NCBI GenBank assembly: GCA_041191405.1
Contig: JBEEOW010000001.1
Span: 1 to 64,000 of the forward strand
DNA length: 64,000 nucleotides
Reading direction: 5' to 3'
DNA from: JBEEOW01 sp041191405
Lineage (GTDB): Bacteria > Bacteroidota > Bacteroidia > Cytophagales > UBA9547
Shown here: positions 17,177 through 25,850 of the stretch, in pieces
Position numbering within the stretch: position 1 is the first letter of the stretch
How the letters are laid out: each line of letters opens with the position of its first letter
Program-made: the position numbers and the translations under genes
The notes under the pieces: generated by a model
Seen by the model: the letters and a program-made list of their open reading frames with translations, nothing else
Told to the model about the DNA's origin: nothing
Database searches by the model: none

Positions 17177-17212
17177 AAAAAAAAGAGGCTGCCTAATTAC
17201 TCAGACAACCTC
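17177..17212 (-). terminator. Ammonium transporter terminator
   Basis: On the minus strand GAGGTTGTCT pairs with AGGCAGCCTC (two G-T wobbles), followed by eight T, 25 bp past the amt stop. Confidence 0.85.
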
Positions 17213-17236
17213 TCAAACCTCAAAACAATATTATCT

Positions 17237-18601
17237 TTAACTTTCAGTATAGAAAATTGATTCTCTATGCTGACTAATATCTAATCCTAATTCTTCATGT
17301 TCTTCTGTAACACGAAGTGGTGTAATCCAATCTGTAATTTTATACAATACAAATGACATTCCTAAGGTATAAACCGAAACCACGCCTAAACCTTTCATGT
17401 GATTGAAGAATCTTGCAGTTTCGCCATACATTAAACCTAAACCAATATCGTCTGTTAAGTTTACTTTTGCAAATACTCCAGTTAAAACCATTCCTACTAT
17501 TCCACCAACACCGTGGCAAGGGAAAACATCTAATGTATCATCAAATCCTAACTGTTCTTTTTTGTGTAACGCAAAACCGCAAACTAATGAAGCAAAGAAA
17601 CCTGTAAACACTGCTGGACCAAAATCCATAAATCCTGCCCCAGGTGTAATTGCCACCAAACCAATAACTGCACCAATACAAGCGCCCATTGCTGAGGCTT
17701 TTTTGCCACGAACTACATCAAGCATTATCCAAGTTATCATTGCTGATGCTGATGCTAAATGTGTGTTTACAAATGCTCTTACTGCAATTGGCGATGCTTC
17801 TAAAGCCGAACCTGCATTGAACCCAAACCATCCAAACCATAATAAACCTGTACCAATTAATACATAAGGAATATTTGCTGGTTGGTGAGAACCGTTTTCA
17901 ATATGGTATTTTCTTCTACCTAAAACCAATGAACCTGCCAATGCTGCAAATCCTGCAGAAATATGCACTACTGTACCACCTGCAAAATCAAGTACGCCCC
18001 ATTTGAAAAGGAAACCTTCTGGATGCCATGTCCAGTGTGCTAACGGACAATAAACAACGATACAAAACAAGCAAATAAATACTAAATAACTCCAAAAACG
18101 AACTCTTTCGGCAAATGAGCCTGTAATTAAAGCTGGAGTTATGATTGCAAATTTCATTTGAAATGCTGCAAATAAAATAAACGGAATGGCAACGCCACCA
18201 ATTGAGTGTCCTAATACATCGTGAGGTGCAGTACCTACATTGTCAAACATAAAGAATGTCATTGGATTACCAATAATTCCACCTAAGCTTTCGCCAAAGG
18301 CCAAACTAAAACCAACTACATACCATAAAATTGAAATTACACCTAAAGCAATAAAGCTTTGAAGCATGGTAGAAATAACATTTTTAGGACGAACCATACC
18401 TCCGTAAAAAAACGAAAGTCCAGGTGTCATAATTAAAACTAAACCAGAAGCCGACAACATCCAAGCTAAATGACCAGAATCAAATTTGAAATCAGGTGCT
18501 GGATCAGGATGTACAGCTGGGTAAACACAAGCCAAAATACAAACTAATGATAAAAGGGTCATGGAGATGATACCGTACCTTTTTTTAACTTTTGCGTTCA
18601 T
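17237..18601 (-). CDS. amt: Ammonium transporter (Amt family)
   Basis: This 454-residue inner-membrane channel takes up ammonium. There are about eleven membrane helices after an N-terminal segment that looks like a cleaved signal peptide (LLSLVCILACVYPAV). Family motifs include GLSFFYGGMVRPKNV and two pore histidines, in GGTVVHISAGFAALAG and in DVFPCHGVGGIVGMVLTG. The C-terminal tail is short. Expression usually responds to nitrogen. No PII (glnK) gene is adjacent, which is unusual for amt. A small palindrome lies 64 bp upstream. Confidence 0.96.
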   Translation of the reverse strand: MNAKVKKRYGIISMTLLSLVCILACVYPAVHPDPAPDFKFDSGHLAWMLSASGLVLIMTPGLSFFYGGMVRPKNVISTMLQSFIALGVISILWYVVGFSLAFGESLGGIIGNPMTFFMFDNVGTAPHDVLGHSIGGVAIPFILFAAFQMKFAIITPALITGSFAERVRFWSYLVFICLFCIVVYCPLAHWTWHPEGFLFKWGVLDFAGGTVVHISAGFAALAGSLVLGRRKYHIENGSHQPANIPYVLIGTGLLWFGWFGFNAGSALEASPIAVRAFVNTHLASASAMITWIMLDVVRGKKASAMGACIGAVIGLVAITPGAGFMDFGPAVFTGFFASLVCGFALHKKEQLGFDDTLDVFPCHGVGGIVGMVLTGVFAKVNLTDDIGLGLMYGETARFFNHMKGLGVVSVYTLGMSFVLYKITDWITPLRVTEEHEELGLDISQHRESIFYTES

Positions 18602-18980
18602 AGTGGAGTTTTTGAGAAATGCTTTAAGTGGTTGATTTGTGAGTGATGATTGAATTAATTGGAGATACTAACTTTTAGTATTCTTTTGCAAAATTAAGCA
18701 ATTTTTTAAAAATGACCTTTAATTTGAGGTGTTTCTTTTTAAAAATGTTTATTTTTTGTTTTGATAGCCTTAATTTTTAACCTTAAAACGTAGATTTAGT
18801 AATTTTTCGGTAAAATTGGTTTTGTTGTGCAATTTGAGGTTTAATGGTAAAATTATATTATTTATAGTTTTGTTTATATTTTAAAGATTGTTGTGTGGAT
18901 TGATTACAATTTATATAATGTGATTATTTAATATATGCTTTGTCATGCTGAGGTACGAAGTAACTTATTTTATATAATTT
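18602..18980. other. Upstream region of amt, mostly featureless
   Basis: This AT-rich stretch holds the amt leader. It contains a 7-bp dyad (ATACTAA-CTT-TTAGTAT, 18665-18681) and one copy of the dispersed motif ATGCTGAGGTACGAAG near 18952. No open frame or further structure was seen. Confidence 0.4.
18665..18681. promoter_or_regulatory. Palindrome upstream of amt
   Basis: ATACTAA and TTAGTAT form a perfect dyad with a 3-bp spacer, 64 bp before the amt start. It could be an operator for nitrogen control. No matching site was found elsewhere in the window. Confidence 0.35.
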
Positions 18981-19043
18981 TTCAATCTTCAATCTTCAAT
19001 CTATTATCTAATATCTAACATCTATTATCTAACATCTAATTTA
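18981..19043. repeat. Heptamer tandem repeat (TTCAATC then ATCTAAY type)
   Basis: Three TTCAATC units pass in phase into TATTATC, TAATATC, TAACATC, TATTATC, TAACATC and TAATTTA, nine units in all. Two heptamer cores are thus joined without loss of the 7-bp frame. Confidence 0.8.
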
Positions 19044-19182
19044 CAATATTGCCCTCAAAAACACGTTATTTTGTCAGTTTCAGTAAAATTGGCATAATTT
19101 TGATAAATTCGATTTCTAAAATTGATTTCTAAATTATTGATAATATTCCAAAATTGATTTGTAAATAGTTCGGCGTATTTTC

Positions 19183-19300
19183 AGCGAAAAATTATCTTTA
19201 CTAATGCTTCGACAAGCTCAGCAACCGTAAAGTTAATTTTTCGAGTAATTGATACTCGAAAACGGTCACTGAGCCTGTCGAAGTGTAAGTTTTCGCTGGA
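19183..19300. repeat. Composite REP-like element, copy upstream of degP
   Basis: The element has conserved ends (AGCGAAAAATT on the left and AGTTTTCGCT on the right). Two hairpins hold the cores GCTTCGACAAGCTCAGC and CACTGAGCCTGTCGAAGTG. It ends 48 bp before the degP ATG and lies in the same orientation as the copy after degP. The loop of its first hairpin is inverted relative to that copy. Confidence 0.85.
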
Positions 19301-19348
19301 CTATTCAAAATGTAAGATTAATTATTTCATTATTAAACAACCGTTCTT

Positions 19349-20845
19349 ATGCAAAACAGTAAGCTTTTATTACCCCTTACTCTTTCAGCAGTTTTTGGGG
19401 GAGCAATAGCCTTAACAGGTTCACATTTTTTGTCAAGCGACAAAAAATTCTCTTCTTTCGAAGACAAACAAAAGTATTATTTATCTAACTTTTTATCAGA
19501 TACTTCATTAGCAGCCAATACTCCCGGAGGAACAAATTTTGTGGCAGCCGCAGAGATTACAAGTCCGGCGGTGGTGCACATAAAAACATATTTCGAGCAA
19601 AAAGAAAGTTCTCAGCAATTTAACCAACAACTTGACCCATTTTTTAGAGAGTTTTTCGGCGATGATTTTGGTGGAAGATTACCGAGAAACAATAAACCAC
19701 AAGAAGCCTCTGGTTCGGGTGTAATAATTTCAAATGATGGTTATATAGTTACTAATAACCATGTGATTGAAAATGCTGACAAAATTGAAGTTATTCTTGA
19801 AGATAAACGCAGCTATACTGCCAAATTGATAGGTAAAGACCCAACTACGGATTTAGCTTTATTAAAAGTAGAAGAAAATAGTTTGCCATTTGTGCGTTTA
19901 GGCAATTCAGACAAGGTAAAAATAGGGGAGTGGGTATTGGCAGTTGGTAATCCTTATGATTTAACATCTACAGTTACTGCAGGTATTGTGAGCGCTAAAG
20001 CACGAAATATCAATTTGTTGAGAAGCAAAGAAAATTTTGCAGTTGAATCATTTATACAAACAGATGCCGCAGTAAACCCAGGAAACTCAGGTGGTGCTTT
20101 GGTAAATTTACGTGGTGAGTTGATTGGAATAAATACAGCAATTGCATCTCCAACTGGTTCGTATTCAGGATATTCATTTGCTGTACCTGTGAATTTAGTT
20201 AAAAAAGTAATGGACGATTTACTTAAATTTGGTGAGGTGCAACGTGGATTACTTGGTATTAATATTCAAGATGTTAATTCTCAATTAGCCAAAGAAAAAG
20301 GACTTAAAGACATAAAAGGTGTTTATGTAGCTGGAGTTACAGAAAAAGGTGCCGCTAAAGAAGCCGGAATTAAGGAAGGCGATGTTATTTTAAAAGTTGA
20401 TGAACAAAAAGTAAACAGTACTGCTGAGTTACAAGAGGCAGTTGCAAAACATCGTCCTGGTGATAAAGTGAACTTGCAAATTTTACGTGATGGTGCAGAA
20501 AAACAAATTTCGGCAGTATTAAAAAATAGAGTAGGTACTACAGAAGTTGTAAAAGTAACTGACGGTAAATTTACTGAAAAACTTGGTGCTGAGTTTGTTG
20601 AGTTGACATCTGCTGAGAAAAAGAAATTCAAAATTGAATCAGGAGTAAAAGTTACGAATATCAAAAAAGGTATTTTGCAAGATGTAGGAGTGAAAGAAGG
20701 ATTTATGATTACCTCAATCAATAAAACGAAGGTAAAAGATCCAAATGATGTGTTAGAAATCCTTGAAACCCCTCGCAAAGGTGGAGTGCTGATTGAAGGA
20801 GTATACCCTAACGGAAAAACAGATTTCTATGCGTTTGATAATTAA
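19349..20845 (+). CDS. degP: Periplasmic serine protease Do (DegP/HtrA)
   Basis: The 498-residue envelope protease and chaperone degrades misfolded proteins. An N-terminal membrane signal (LPLTLSAVFGGAIALTG) is followed by a trypsin-like domain. The catalytic triad is His in NNHVIEN, Asp in TTDLALLKV and Ser in NPGNSGGALV. Two PDZ domains follow: the first at about 310-395 (GVTEKGAAKEAGIKEGDVIL), and the second in the last 80 residues (IKKGILQDVGVKEGFMI). The gene is monocistronic and flanked on both sides by REP-like elements. Family is sure; stress regulation is inferred. Confidence 0.96.
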   Translation: MQNSKLLLPLTLSAVFGGAIALTGSHFLSSDKKFSSFEDKQKYYLSNFLSDTSLAANTPGGTNFVAAAEITSPAVVHIKTYFEQKESSQQFNQQLDPFFREFFGDDFGGRLPRNNKPQEASGSGVIISNDGYIVTNNHVIENADKIEVILEDKRSYTAKLIGKDPTTDLALLKVEENSLPFVRLGNSDKVKIGEWVLAVGNPYDLTSTVTAGIVSAKARNINLLRSKENFAVESFIQTDAAVNPGNSGGALVNLRGELIGINTAIASPTGSYSGYSFAVPVNLVKKVMDDLLKFGEVQRGLLGINIQDVNSQLAKEKGLKDIKGVYVAGVTEKGAAKEAGIKEGDVILKVDEQKVNSTAELQEAVAKHRPGDKVNLQILRDGAEKQISAVLKNRVGTTEVVKVTDGKFTEKLGAEFVELTSAEKKKFKIESGVKVTNIKKGILQDVGVKEGFMITSINKTKVKDPNDVLEILETPRKGGVLIEGVYPNGKTDFYAFDN

Positions 20846-20853
20846 GGTTTTTT

Positions 20854-20976
20854 AGCGAAAAATTAACTTTACGGTTGCTGATCCTGTCGAAGCATGAGTA
20901 AAGTTGATTTTTCGAGTAACTAACTGATAGTCGAAAACGGTCACTAAGCGTAGTCGAAGTGTTAGTTTTCGCTGGA
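20854..20976. repeat. Composite REP-like element, copy downstream of degP
   Basis: This is the same two-hairpin architecture as at 19183. It starts 9 bp after the degP stop, with cores GCTGATCCTGTCGAAGC and CACTAAGCGTAGTCGAAGTG. Its first hairpin can serve as the degP terminator. Confidence 0.85.
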
Positions 20977-20994
20977 ATTAATAATATTTAAAAC

Positions 20995-21032
20995 AAAAAT
21001 GCTTACTTCAAGATATGAGGTAAGCATTTTTT
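20995..21032 (-). terminator. Terminator of the PD-(D/E)XK gene
   Basis: The stem AAAAATGCTTAC/GTAAGCATTTTT brackets a 13-nt loop, with T runs on either side, 26 bp beyond the stop at 21058. Confidence 0.75.
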
Positions 21033-21057
21033 GTAATTATATTTCTATATTAACTCC

Positions 21058-21963
21058 TTAAATAATTTTGTTTATTTCCTCTACAGAAATTTTGAGATTA
21101 TTAGCTATTGTTTCTAACGGGATTCCAAATTTAATCATCATTTTAATAGCCTCTTCTTTTTGAATTTTTTCTACTTCTTTTTGTTTTCTTTCTTCTTCTT
21201 TTTCTTTTGTAATTTCTTCATTCCTAGACTCTAATGTTGCAATTTTACGGTCTTTGTTTGTAAGTTCTGAAATGATTTCATCTTCAACATCCATTTGTTT
21301 TCTGATTGCATTGTCAGCATTTGCTTTTAATAATCTTCGTGAAACTAGTTGATAATCTTCATCTTCAAGCTCTTCAATTTCCACTTCGTGATTTGTGCTA
21401 GCTTCAAAAATAGATAATAACTTTTCTAATTTATTTCGTCTATAAATTTTGAATAATGGAATTTGTACAACTACAGAATTATGTGTTAAACATTCAATAA
21501 ACTCCTCTTTTTCAGTGAGTTTTTCTTTTGAATAGTTGTCGATATATTCTCGATTTACATTTATTATTGGGCTTTGGGTTGAATGGTCGAGATTGTGCCC
21601 AAGAAAATAAATAGTATAAATTGGTATAGCTTTTTCGGGTTGATTAGGGTACGAATTATTTGGGTCAGCGTATTGAGTACCTAGGTATTTTCTAAACCTC
21701 ACTATATCAGTATTCAGTTTAGCTTTTTGAATTTCAATTAAAACAACTTGTTTTTCATTGTTTTCTAAAGTAATTGTAGCTTTAAAATCAATTCTAAAAA
21801 TGGTAAAATTACGTTCTTCGTCTTTATAATTAATTTCTGTAGGTTCTAAATGAAGAGTATTGATTTGAATATCTAAAATATTAGAAATTAAAACTTTAGC
21901 TACATGATTATCTGCAAGTAGATATTTAAAAACTGAATCGTAAATTGGATTAGCAACTTTCAT
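21058..21963 (-). CDS. PD-(D/E)XK nuclease-family transposase/Rpn-like protein
   Basis: The 301-residue protein opens NPIYDSVFKYLLADN, typical of the PDDEXK_2 transposase-type family related to Rpn recombination-promoting nucleases. The nuclease core is RIDFKATITL followed by VVLIEIQKAK, giving Asp, Glu and a Gln-x-Lys ending. The C-terminal third is a Lys/Glu-rich coiled coil (KEKEEERKQKEVEKIQKEE), ending in a short helical segment (IPLETIANNLKISVEEI). No terminal repeats were found around it, so it is probably not mobilised as an insertion sequence here. Role: DNA cleavage, target unknown. Confidence 0.82.
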   Translation of the reverse strand: MKVANPIYDSVFKYLLADNHVAKVLISNILDIQINTLHLEPTEINYKDEERNFTIFRIDFKATITLENNEKQVVLIEIQKAKLNTDIVRFRKYLGTQYADPNNSYPNQPEKAIPIYTIYFLGHNLDHSTQSPIINVNREYIDNYSKEKLTEKEEFIECLTHNSVVVQIPLFKIYRRNKLEKLLSIFEASTNHEVEIEELEDEDYQLVSRRLLKANADNAIRKQMDVEDEIISELTNKDRKIATLESRNEEITKEKEEERKQKEVEKIQKEEAIKMMIKFGIPLETIANNLKISVEEINKII

Positions 21964-22063
21964 GTAATATTGATTTACAGTAAAATTAGGAATTTATATT
22001 TTTAAGTCAATAACTTCTTTGATTTCTATTTCATCAATATTAAAAGTATTTGATGTTTTAATT

Positions 22064-22096
22064 AGACCTTCAAGGTTTTTAAAACCTTGAAGGTCT
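22064..22096. repeat. AGACCT-type palindrome after the T9SS plug gene
   Basis: A 16-bp perfect inverted repeat (arms beginning AGACCTTCAAGG, ending CCTTGAAGGTCT) lies about 20 bp past the stop of the minus-strand plug gene. It can act as a terminator. A diverged relative is at 63219-63251. Confidence 0.7.
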
Positions 22097-22113
22097 TGAA
22101 AGTAAGGTTTAAA

Positions 22114-23430
22114 TTATCTATAATACGACTTCAAAGATTGGTAACCAACAATAATATCATTGATTGCTCCAAGTTGACGGTAATAAACGATGATTTCGTA
22201 ATTGTTTTCAGTTTGGTAATAGCTACCTTCTAATTGAATTTCGTCAGGTTTGTTTTTGTCAACAAGAACATATTGATAGTTGTAGTAACCTTGTTTTAAA
22301 GTCAATGTTTTTGAGTATGAATTACTTGTGCTATCATACTCTAGTTGGTATTGTGGGGTTAGTTGCCAGTTTGAAAATGCGCCTGTTACATACAATTTAC
22401 CATACAAATAATCCTTACTTTTGAAACTAAAAGTTGTCGGAACGTATTCTCCATCTATACTTCCGTCGTTGGTTTCTCGTCGGCCAATTACAAAACTACC
22501 GTTTACATCAGGGTTTTGGCTATAGGCAGGGAAGTTACGGCTTCTATCTTCGTTTATTTTTACATTTAAAGGGTTTAAAACAATTCTGTTAATGTTCATT
22601 CCAGGTGTAATTATACTTCTGGTATCAAAAAAACGAAATTCATTTCCTCCCGCAAAAGCATTTGAACCATCGTACATTCCAAAATCTAAAACTTTTTCAT
22701 AGTCTTTGATATAGAGAGGTTTAATGCCCATTTTTGCATTGTCCCAACGGTTATTTTGACGAACAACCACATACAAATCTTGTGGATTAGTGATGTTTAA
22801 ATTACCATATCCAACTGAAAAATCAACTTGTTGATGCGTTTCTCTTAATTGAGTTACATTACAAAAATTGATTTTAGCGGCAATATTTACTTGTTGTCCA
22901 TAAACAATAAATCTTTTACTTAGCACTATATCATCTTCTTTTCCATCTCTATATACAATTACTACATAATTACCTGTTAATTTTACCTTAGGTAATGTAT
23001 ATTTAAAGTGCATGTATTGGGTGTTTGTTGCTGTTGATAATGAGTATGTTGTGATTAAAAAATCATTATAATCATACATAAACATAATATCGGGCAGGGA
23101 TGAACGAGTCCAATCGGCATTGCAATGTATTATTTTTGAATAATAGGTGTTGGTTTTTCCGTTGATTTCGTCAAACTCTAAAACTAGTGGTTTTTGTTGC
23201 GATAATGGAACCGTTGGAGCCACAAAAACATCATTTACATTACCTCCCGAAGGGTAAAGTAAAACTGTTTTTATGTTGTTTTCATAGGTTTTATCCTCAT
23301 TTTTTAATTCTTTATTGGAATAATAACTTGTACTTCCTGTACCTGAACTTGAGCCAACTGGCACACACGATTGTAAAAAAAATATGGAAGCTAAAATTAA
23401 GCTTCCAATGTAATAATTGCGTTTTCCCAT
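22114..23430 (-). CDS. T9SS plug-type lipoprotein (DUF5103)
   Basis: The 438-residue protein starts with a lipoprotein signal (MGKRNYYIGSLIL, lipobox FLQSC at about 18-22). Its body carries the DUF5103 features FDEINGKTNTYYSKIIHCNA and DWTRS, and the segment FCNVTQLRETHQQVDFSV. This family includes the Plug protein that seals the SprA translocon of the type IX secretion system. The presence of T9SS cargo in the window fits. The start overlaps the 3' end of the ABC-F gene by 34 bp, so the two are likely co-transcribed. Residues 345-410 look like a carbohydrate-binding-type beta sandwich. Confidence 0.85.
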   Translation of the reverse strand: MGKRNYYIGSLILASIFFLQSCVPVGSSSGTGSTSYYSNKELKNEDKTYENNIKTVLLYPSGGNVNDVFVAPTVPLSQQKPLVLEFDEINGKTNTYYSKIIHCNADWTRSSLPDIMFMYDYNDFLITTYSLSTATNTQYMHFKYTLPKVKLTGNYVVIVYRDGKEDDIVLSKRFIVYGQQVNIAAKINFCNVTQLRETHQQVDFSVGYGNLNITNPQDLYVVVRQNNRWDNAKMGIKPLYIKDYEKVLDFGMYDGSNAFAGGNEFRFFDTRSIITPGMNINRIVLNPLNVKINEDRSRNFPAYSQNPDVNGSFVIGRRETNDGSIDGEYVPTTFSFKSKDYLYGKLYVTGAFSNWQLTPQYQLEYDSTSNSYSKTLTLKQGYYNYQYVLVDKNKPDEIQLEGSYYQTENNYEIIVYYRQLGAINDIIVGYQSLKSYYR

Positions 23431-25307
23431 TCTGTTTGGAGTTCGTCTAATTGTTTTGTAACAGCTATAAACTTATTGTTTTCGGCTTCAAATTTTGTTG
23501 GATTACTATAAATTTCAACTTTAGAAAGCTCGTTTTCGATTTCGGCTTTTTGTTTTTCTAACGCAGTAATCTCTTTTTCAAGTACATCAACACGTTTTTT
23601 TAATTTTGCTATTTCTTTACTTGAATCAACTGTTGTAGCTACTGTAGCTGCGTTACTTTTGTGCAGGTTTTTTGAAGATGTTAATTTTATAGGTTCGTTT
23701 TTGTTGTTGGCTTTATTTTCTTCTATAAAACGCTCATATTCATTGTAAGTACCTGGGAATTCTTTTATTTGATAATCTTCAATATACCAAATTTTGTTTG
23801 CAATATGACTCAAGAAATGTCTATCGTGAGAAATTGCAATATAAGTTCCTTCGTACTGTTGAAGTGCTTGTATTAATATGTTTACTGATTGAATGTCAAG
23901 GTGATTTGTAGGCTCATCAAGCATCAAGAAGTTTGCATGCGAAATCAATGTTTTAGCCAAAGCTACTCTTGATTTTTCACCACCCGAAAGTACTTTAATT
24001 TTCTTAAAGGCATCTTCACCTGAAAATAAAAAACATCCCAAAATACTTCTCAACTCCATTTCAGTTTTTGATGTACCAGTTTGTTGTAATTCTTCTAAAA
24101 GTGTATTATTGATATTTAATGATTCTAATTGATGTTGTGCAAAGAATGATGCACTAACATTATGTCCGAAAGTTCTTTCACCTTCAATTTCTTCATCATC
24201 CGAAATGATACGAAGTAGGGTAGATTTACCTTTACCATTGGCTCCAATTAAAGCGATTTTATCTCCTCTTTCAATTACTGAAGTCGAATTTTTTAAAATT
24301 ACTTTATCGCCGTAAGCTTTGCTGATGCTATCAAGTGCAACAATGGTTTTACCTGGGTGATTAGAAAAGTTAAATTTGAAATTTACACGGGCTGTTTCGT
24401 CAATTACATCATCAATAATGTCTAATCTTTCTAAAGCTTTAATTCTTGATTGAACAAGAGTTGCTTTTGAAGCTTTTGATCTAAAACGTTCTATAAATCG
24501 CTCAGCTTGTTTTATTTGTGCTTGTTGATTTTCATAGGCACCTTTTTGAATTTCTTGTCTTAAGGCTTTTTCTTCCATGTAGAAAGAATAATTACCTGAA
24601 TAAGGAACAAGTTTTCCTCCGTTTACTTCAACTATAGTGTTTACAATATTATCTAAAAACTGTCTATCATGTGAAACAATAATTAAAGCACCTTCATAAT
24701 TACTTAAATATTGTTCAATCCACTGAATAGAAGGTAAGTCCATGTGGTTGGTAGGCTCATCAAGCATTAAAAGTGAAGGTTTTTGCAATAATAATTTTGC
24801 AAGCATTACCCTCATTCTCCAACCTCCTGAAAATTCTCTTAATGGGCGTTCTAAATCGGCAGTACTAAAGCCCAAGCCTTCTAAAATTTCGCTGGTTAAG
24901 TTACGCATATTGTAACCATCAAGTCGCTCAAATTCTTCTTGAAGGTTGGCAAGTTTTTCAACTAAATCATCAGTATAGTCGGTTTCCATTTTTTGAAGAA
25001 TTTCTTCAATTTCAGCTTCAATTGCTACCGCTTCGCCAAAAGCTTGCATAGCAACATTTAAAATTGATTCTTCACTTAGGAACGACATTAAATCTTGGTT
25101 CAAGAAACCAACAGTACAATCTTTACCTTTACTAATTGATCCGCCATCTGGTTGGTATTCACCTGAAAGTAAGCGTAATAATGTAGATTTTCCTGCACCA
25201 TTAGGTCCAATTAAACCAATTCTATCTTTAGGTTTAATGTGTAATGAGGCATCATTGTACATTGCACGACTTCCGAAGTAAAAACTTATGTTGTTGAGAG
25301 ATAGCAT
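23397..25307 (-). CDS. ABC-F family ATPase (ribosome-associated, Uup/EttA-like)
   Basis: This 636-residue protein has two ATP-binding cassettes and no membrane segments. The first Walker A is GPNGAGKST with signature FSGGWRMRV and Walker B LLMLDEPTNHMD. The second is GANGKGKST with LSGGEKSRV and FLMLDEPTNHLD. A positively charged linker (about 250-310) separates them, and the last 80 residues form a coiled coil, as in Uup-type proteins. ABC-F proteins act on the ribosome in translation or antibiotic protection. The subclass is not certain. It is the upstream partner of the T9SS plug-type gene. Confidence 0.93.
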   Translation of the reverse strand: MLSLNNISFYFGSRAMYNDASLHIKPKDRIGLIGPNGAGKSTLLRLLSGEYQPDGGSISKGKDCTVGFLNQDLMSFLSEESILNVAMQAFGEAVAIEAEIEEILQKMETDYTDDLVEKLANLQEEFERLDGYNMRNLTSEILEGLGFSTADLERPLREFSGGWRMRVMLAKLLLQKPSLLMLDEPTNHMDLPSIQWIEQYLSNYEGALIIVSHDRQFLDNIVNTIVEVNGGKLVPYSGNYSFYMEEKALRQEIQKGAYENQQAQIKQAERFIERFRSKASKATLVQSRIKALERLDIIDDVIDETARVNFKFNFSNHPGKTIVALDSISKAYGDKVILKNSTSVIERGDKIALIGANGKGKSTLLRIISDDEEIEGERTFGHNVSASFFAQHQLESLNINNTLLEELQQTGTSKTEMELRSILGCFLFSGEDAFKKIKVLSGGEKSRVALAKTLISHANFLMLDEPTNHLDIQSVNILIQALQQYEGTYIAISHDRHFLSHIANKIWYIEDYQIKEFPGTYNEYERFIEENKANNKNEPIKLTSSKNLHKSNAATVATTVDSSKEIAKLKKRVDVLEKEITALEKQKAEIENELSKVEIYSNPTKFEAENNKFIAVTKQLDELQTEWENAIITLEA

Positions 25308-25403
25308 ATTATTGTTTTGATAAGCGTATTTAGCTTACAAAAATAGTGATAATATAGGGATTTGTGAGTAAAAAGTGGTTTAAAATGAGGAAAGATGAAT
25401 AAA

Positions 25404-25448
25404 TAAACCATGCTAATCTCACTTTTTTATAAGATTAAACACGGTTTA
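25404..25448 (-). terminator. Terminator after the DoxX gene
   Basis: Nested arms TAAACC/GGTTTA and TAATCT/AGATTA form an interrupted stem about 20 bp past the stop, followed on the minus strand by TTTATTTATT. Confidence 0.5.
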
Positions 25449-25470
25449 ATTATTTGTTATAATTTCAATA

Positions 25471-25845
25471 TTACTCTTTTACTTCTTCCTTCTTGATATT
25501 CAAATAATAAGAAGCGATAAAGAATCCGAAAAATACTAACATAAATAATTGATCAGGAGCAAATCCATGTTTTGCAATTATAGAATACCACGCACCTGCT
25601 AAATCAAAAAACAAACCCGCATAAGCCCATTCTTTTAGTTTCTTAAACTGAGGAATTAGTATTGTAATTGAACCTGCTATTTTAGCAATTCCCAAGAAAG
25701 GAATCATATATTCTGGATATCCAAGTCCCTCAGAAATTAACTTTATTGAGTCAGGATTTTTTAATACATTTGGAACAGAGGTGGAAATCATAAAGGCTGA
25801 AAATAAGCCTGTAACAATCCAATAAGCAATATTTATCTTTTTCAT
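25471..25845 (-). CDS. DoxX-like small membrane protein
   Basis: The 124-residue protein has four predicted membrane helices (about 8-25, 47-64, 74-92, 98-114). It has the PYMIPFLGIAKIAGSI segment typical of DoxX-like proteins. Members are linked to redox and stress but have no firm biochemical role. It is the third gene of an operon with an ArsR repressor and an AHSA1-VOC protein, spaced only 5 bp from the latter. This gene order is common in many bacteria, which supports a joint function. Confidence 0.85.
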   Translation of the reverse strand: MKKINIAYWIVTGLFSAFMISTSVPNVLKNPDSIKLISEGLGYPEYMIPFLGIAKIAGSITILIPQFKKLKEWAYAGLFFDLAGAWYSIIAKHGFAPDQLFMLVFFGFFIASYYLNIKKEEVKE

Positions 25846-25850
25846 ATTTA

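Noticed and set aside
17403..17867. A 154-residue frame opposite the amt gene
   Set aside because: It lies wholly inside the coding region of amt on the other strand and has the low-complexity composition of a shadow frame.
21058..21963. Intact insertion sequence around the PD-(D/E)XK gene
   Set aside because: No terminal inverted repeats or target duplications were found beside it, only an ordinary terminator.
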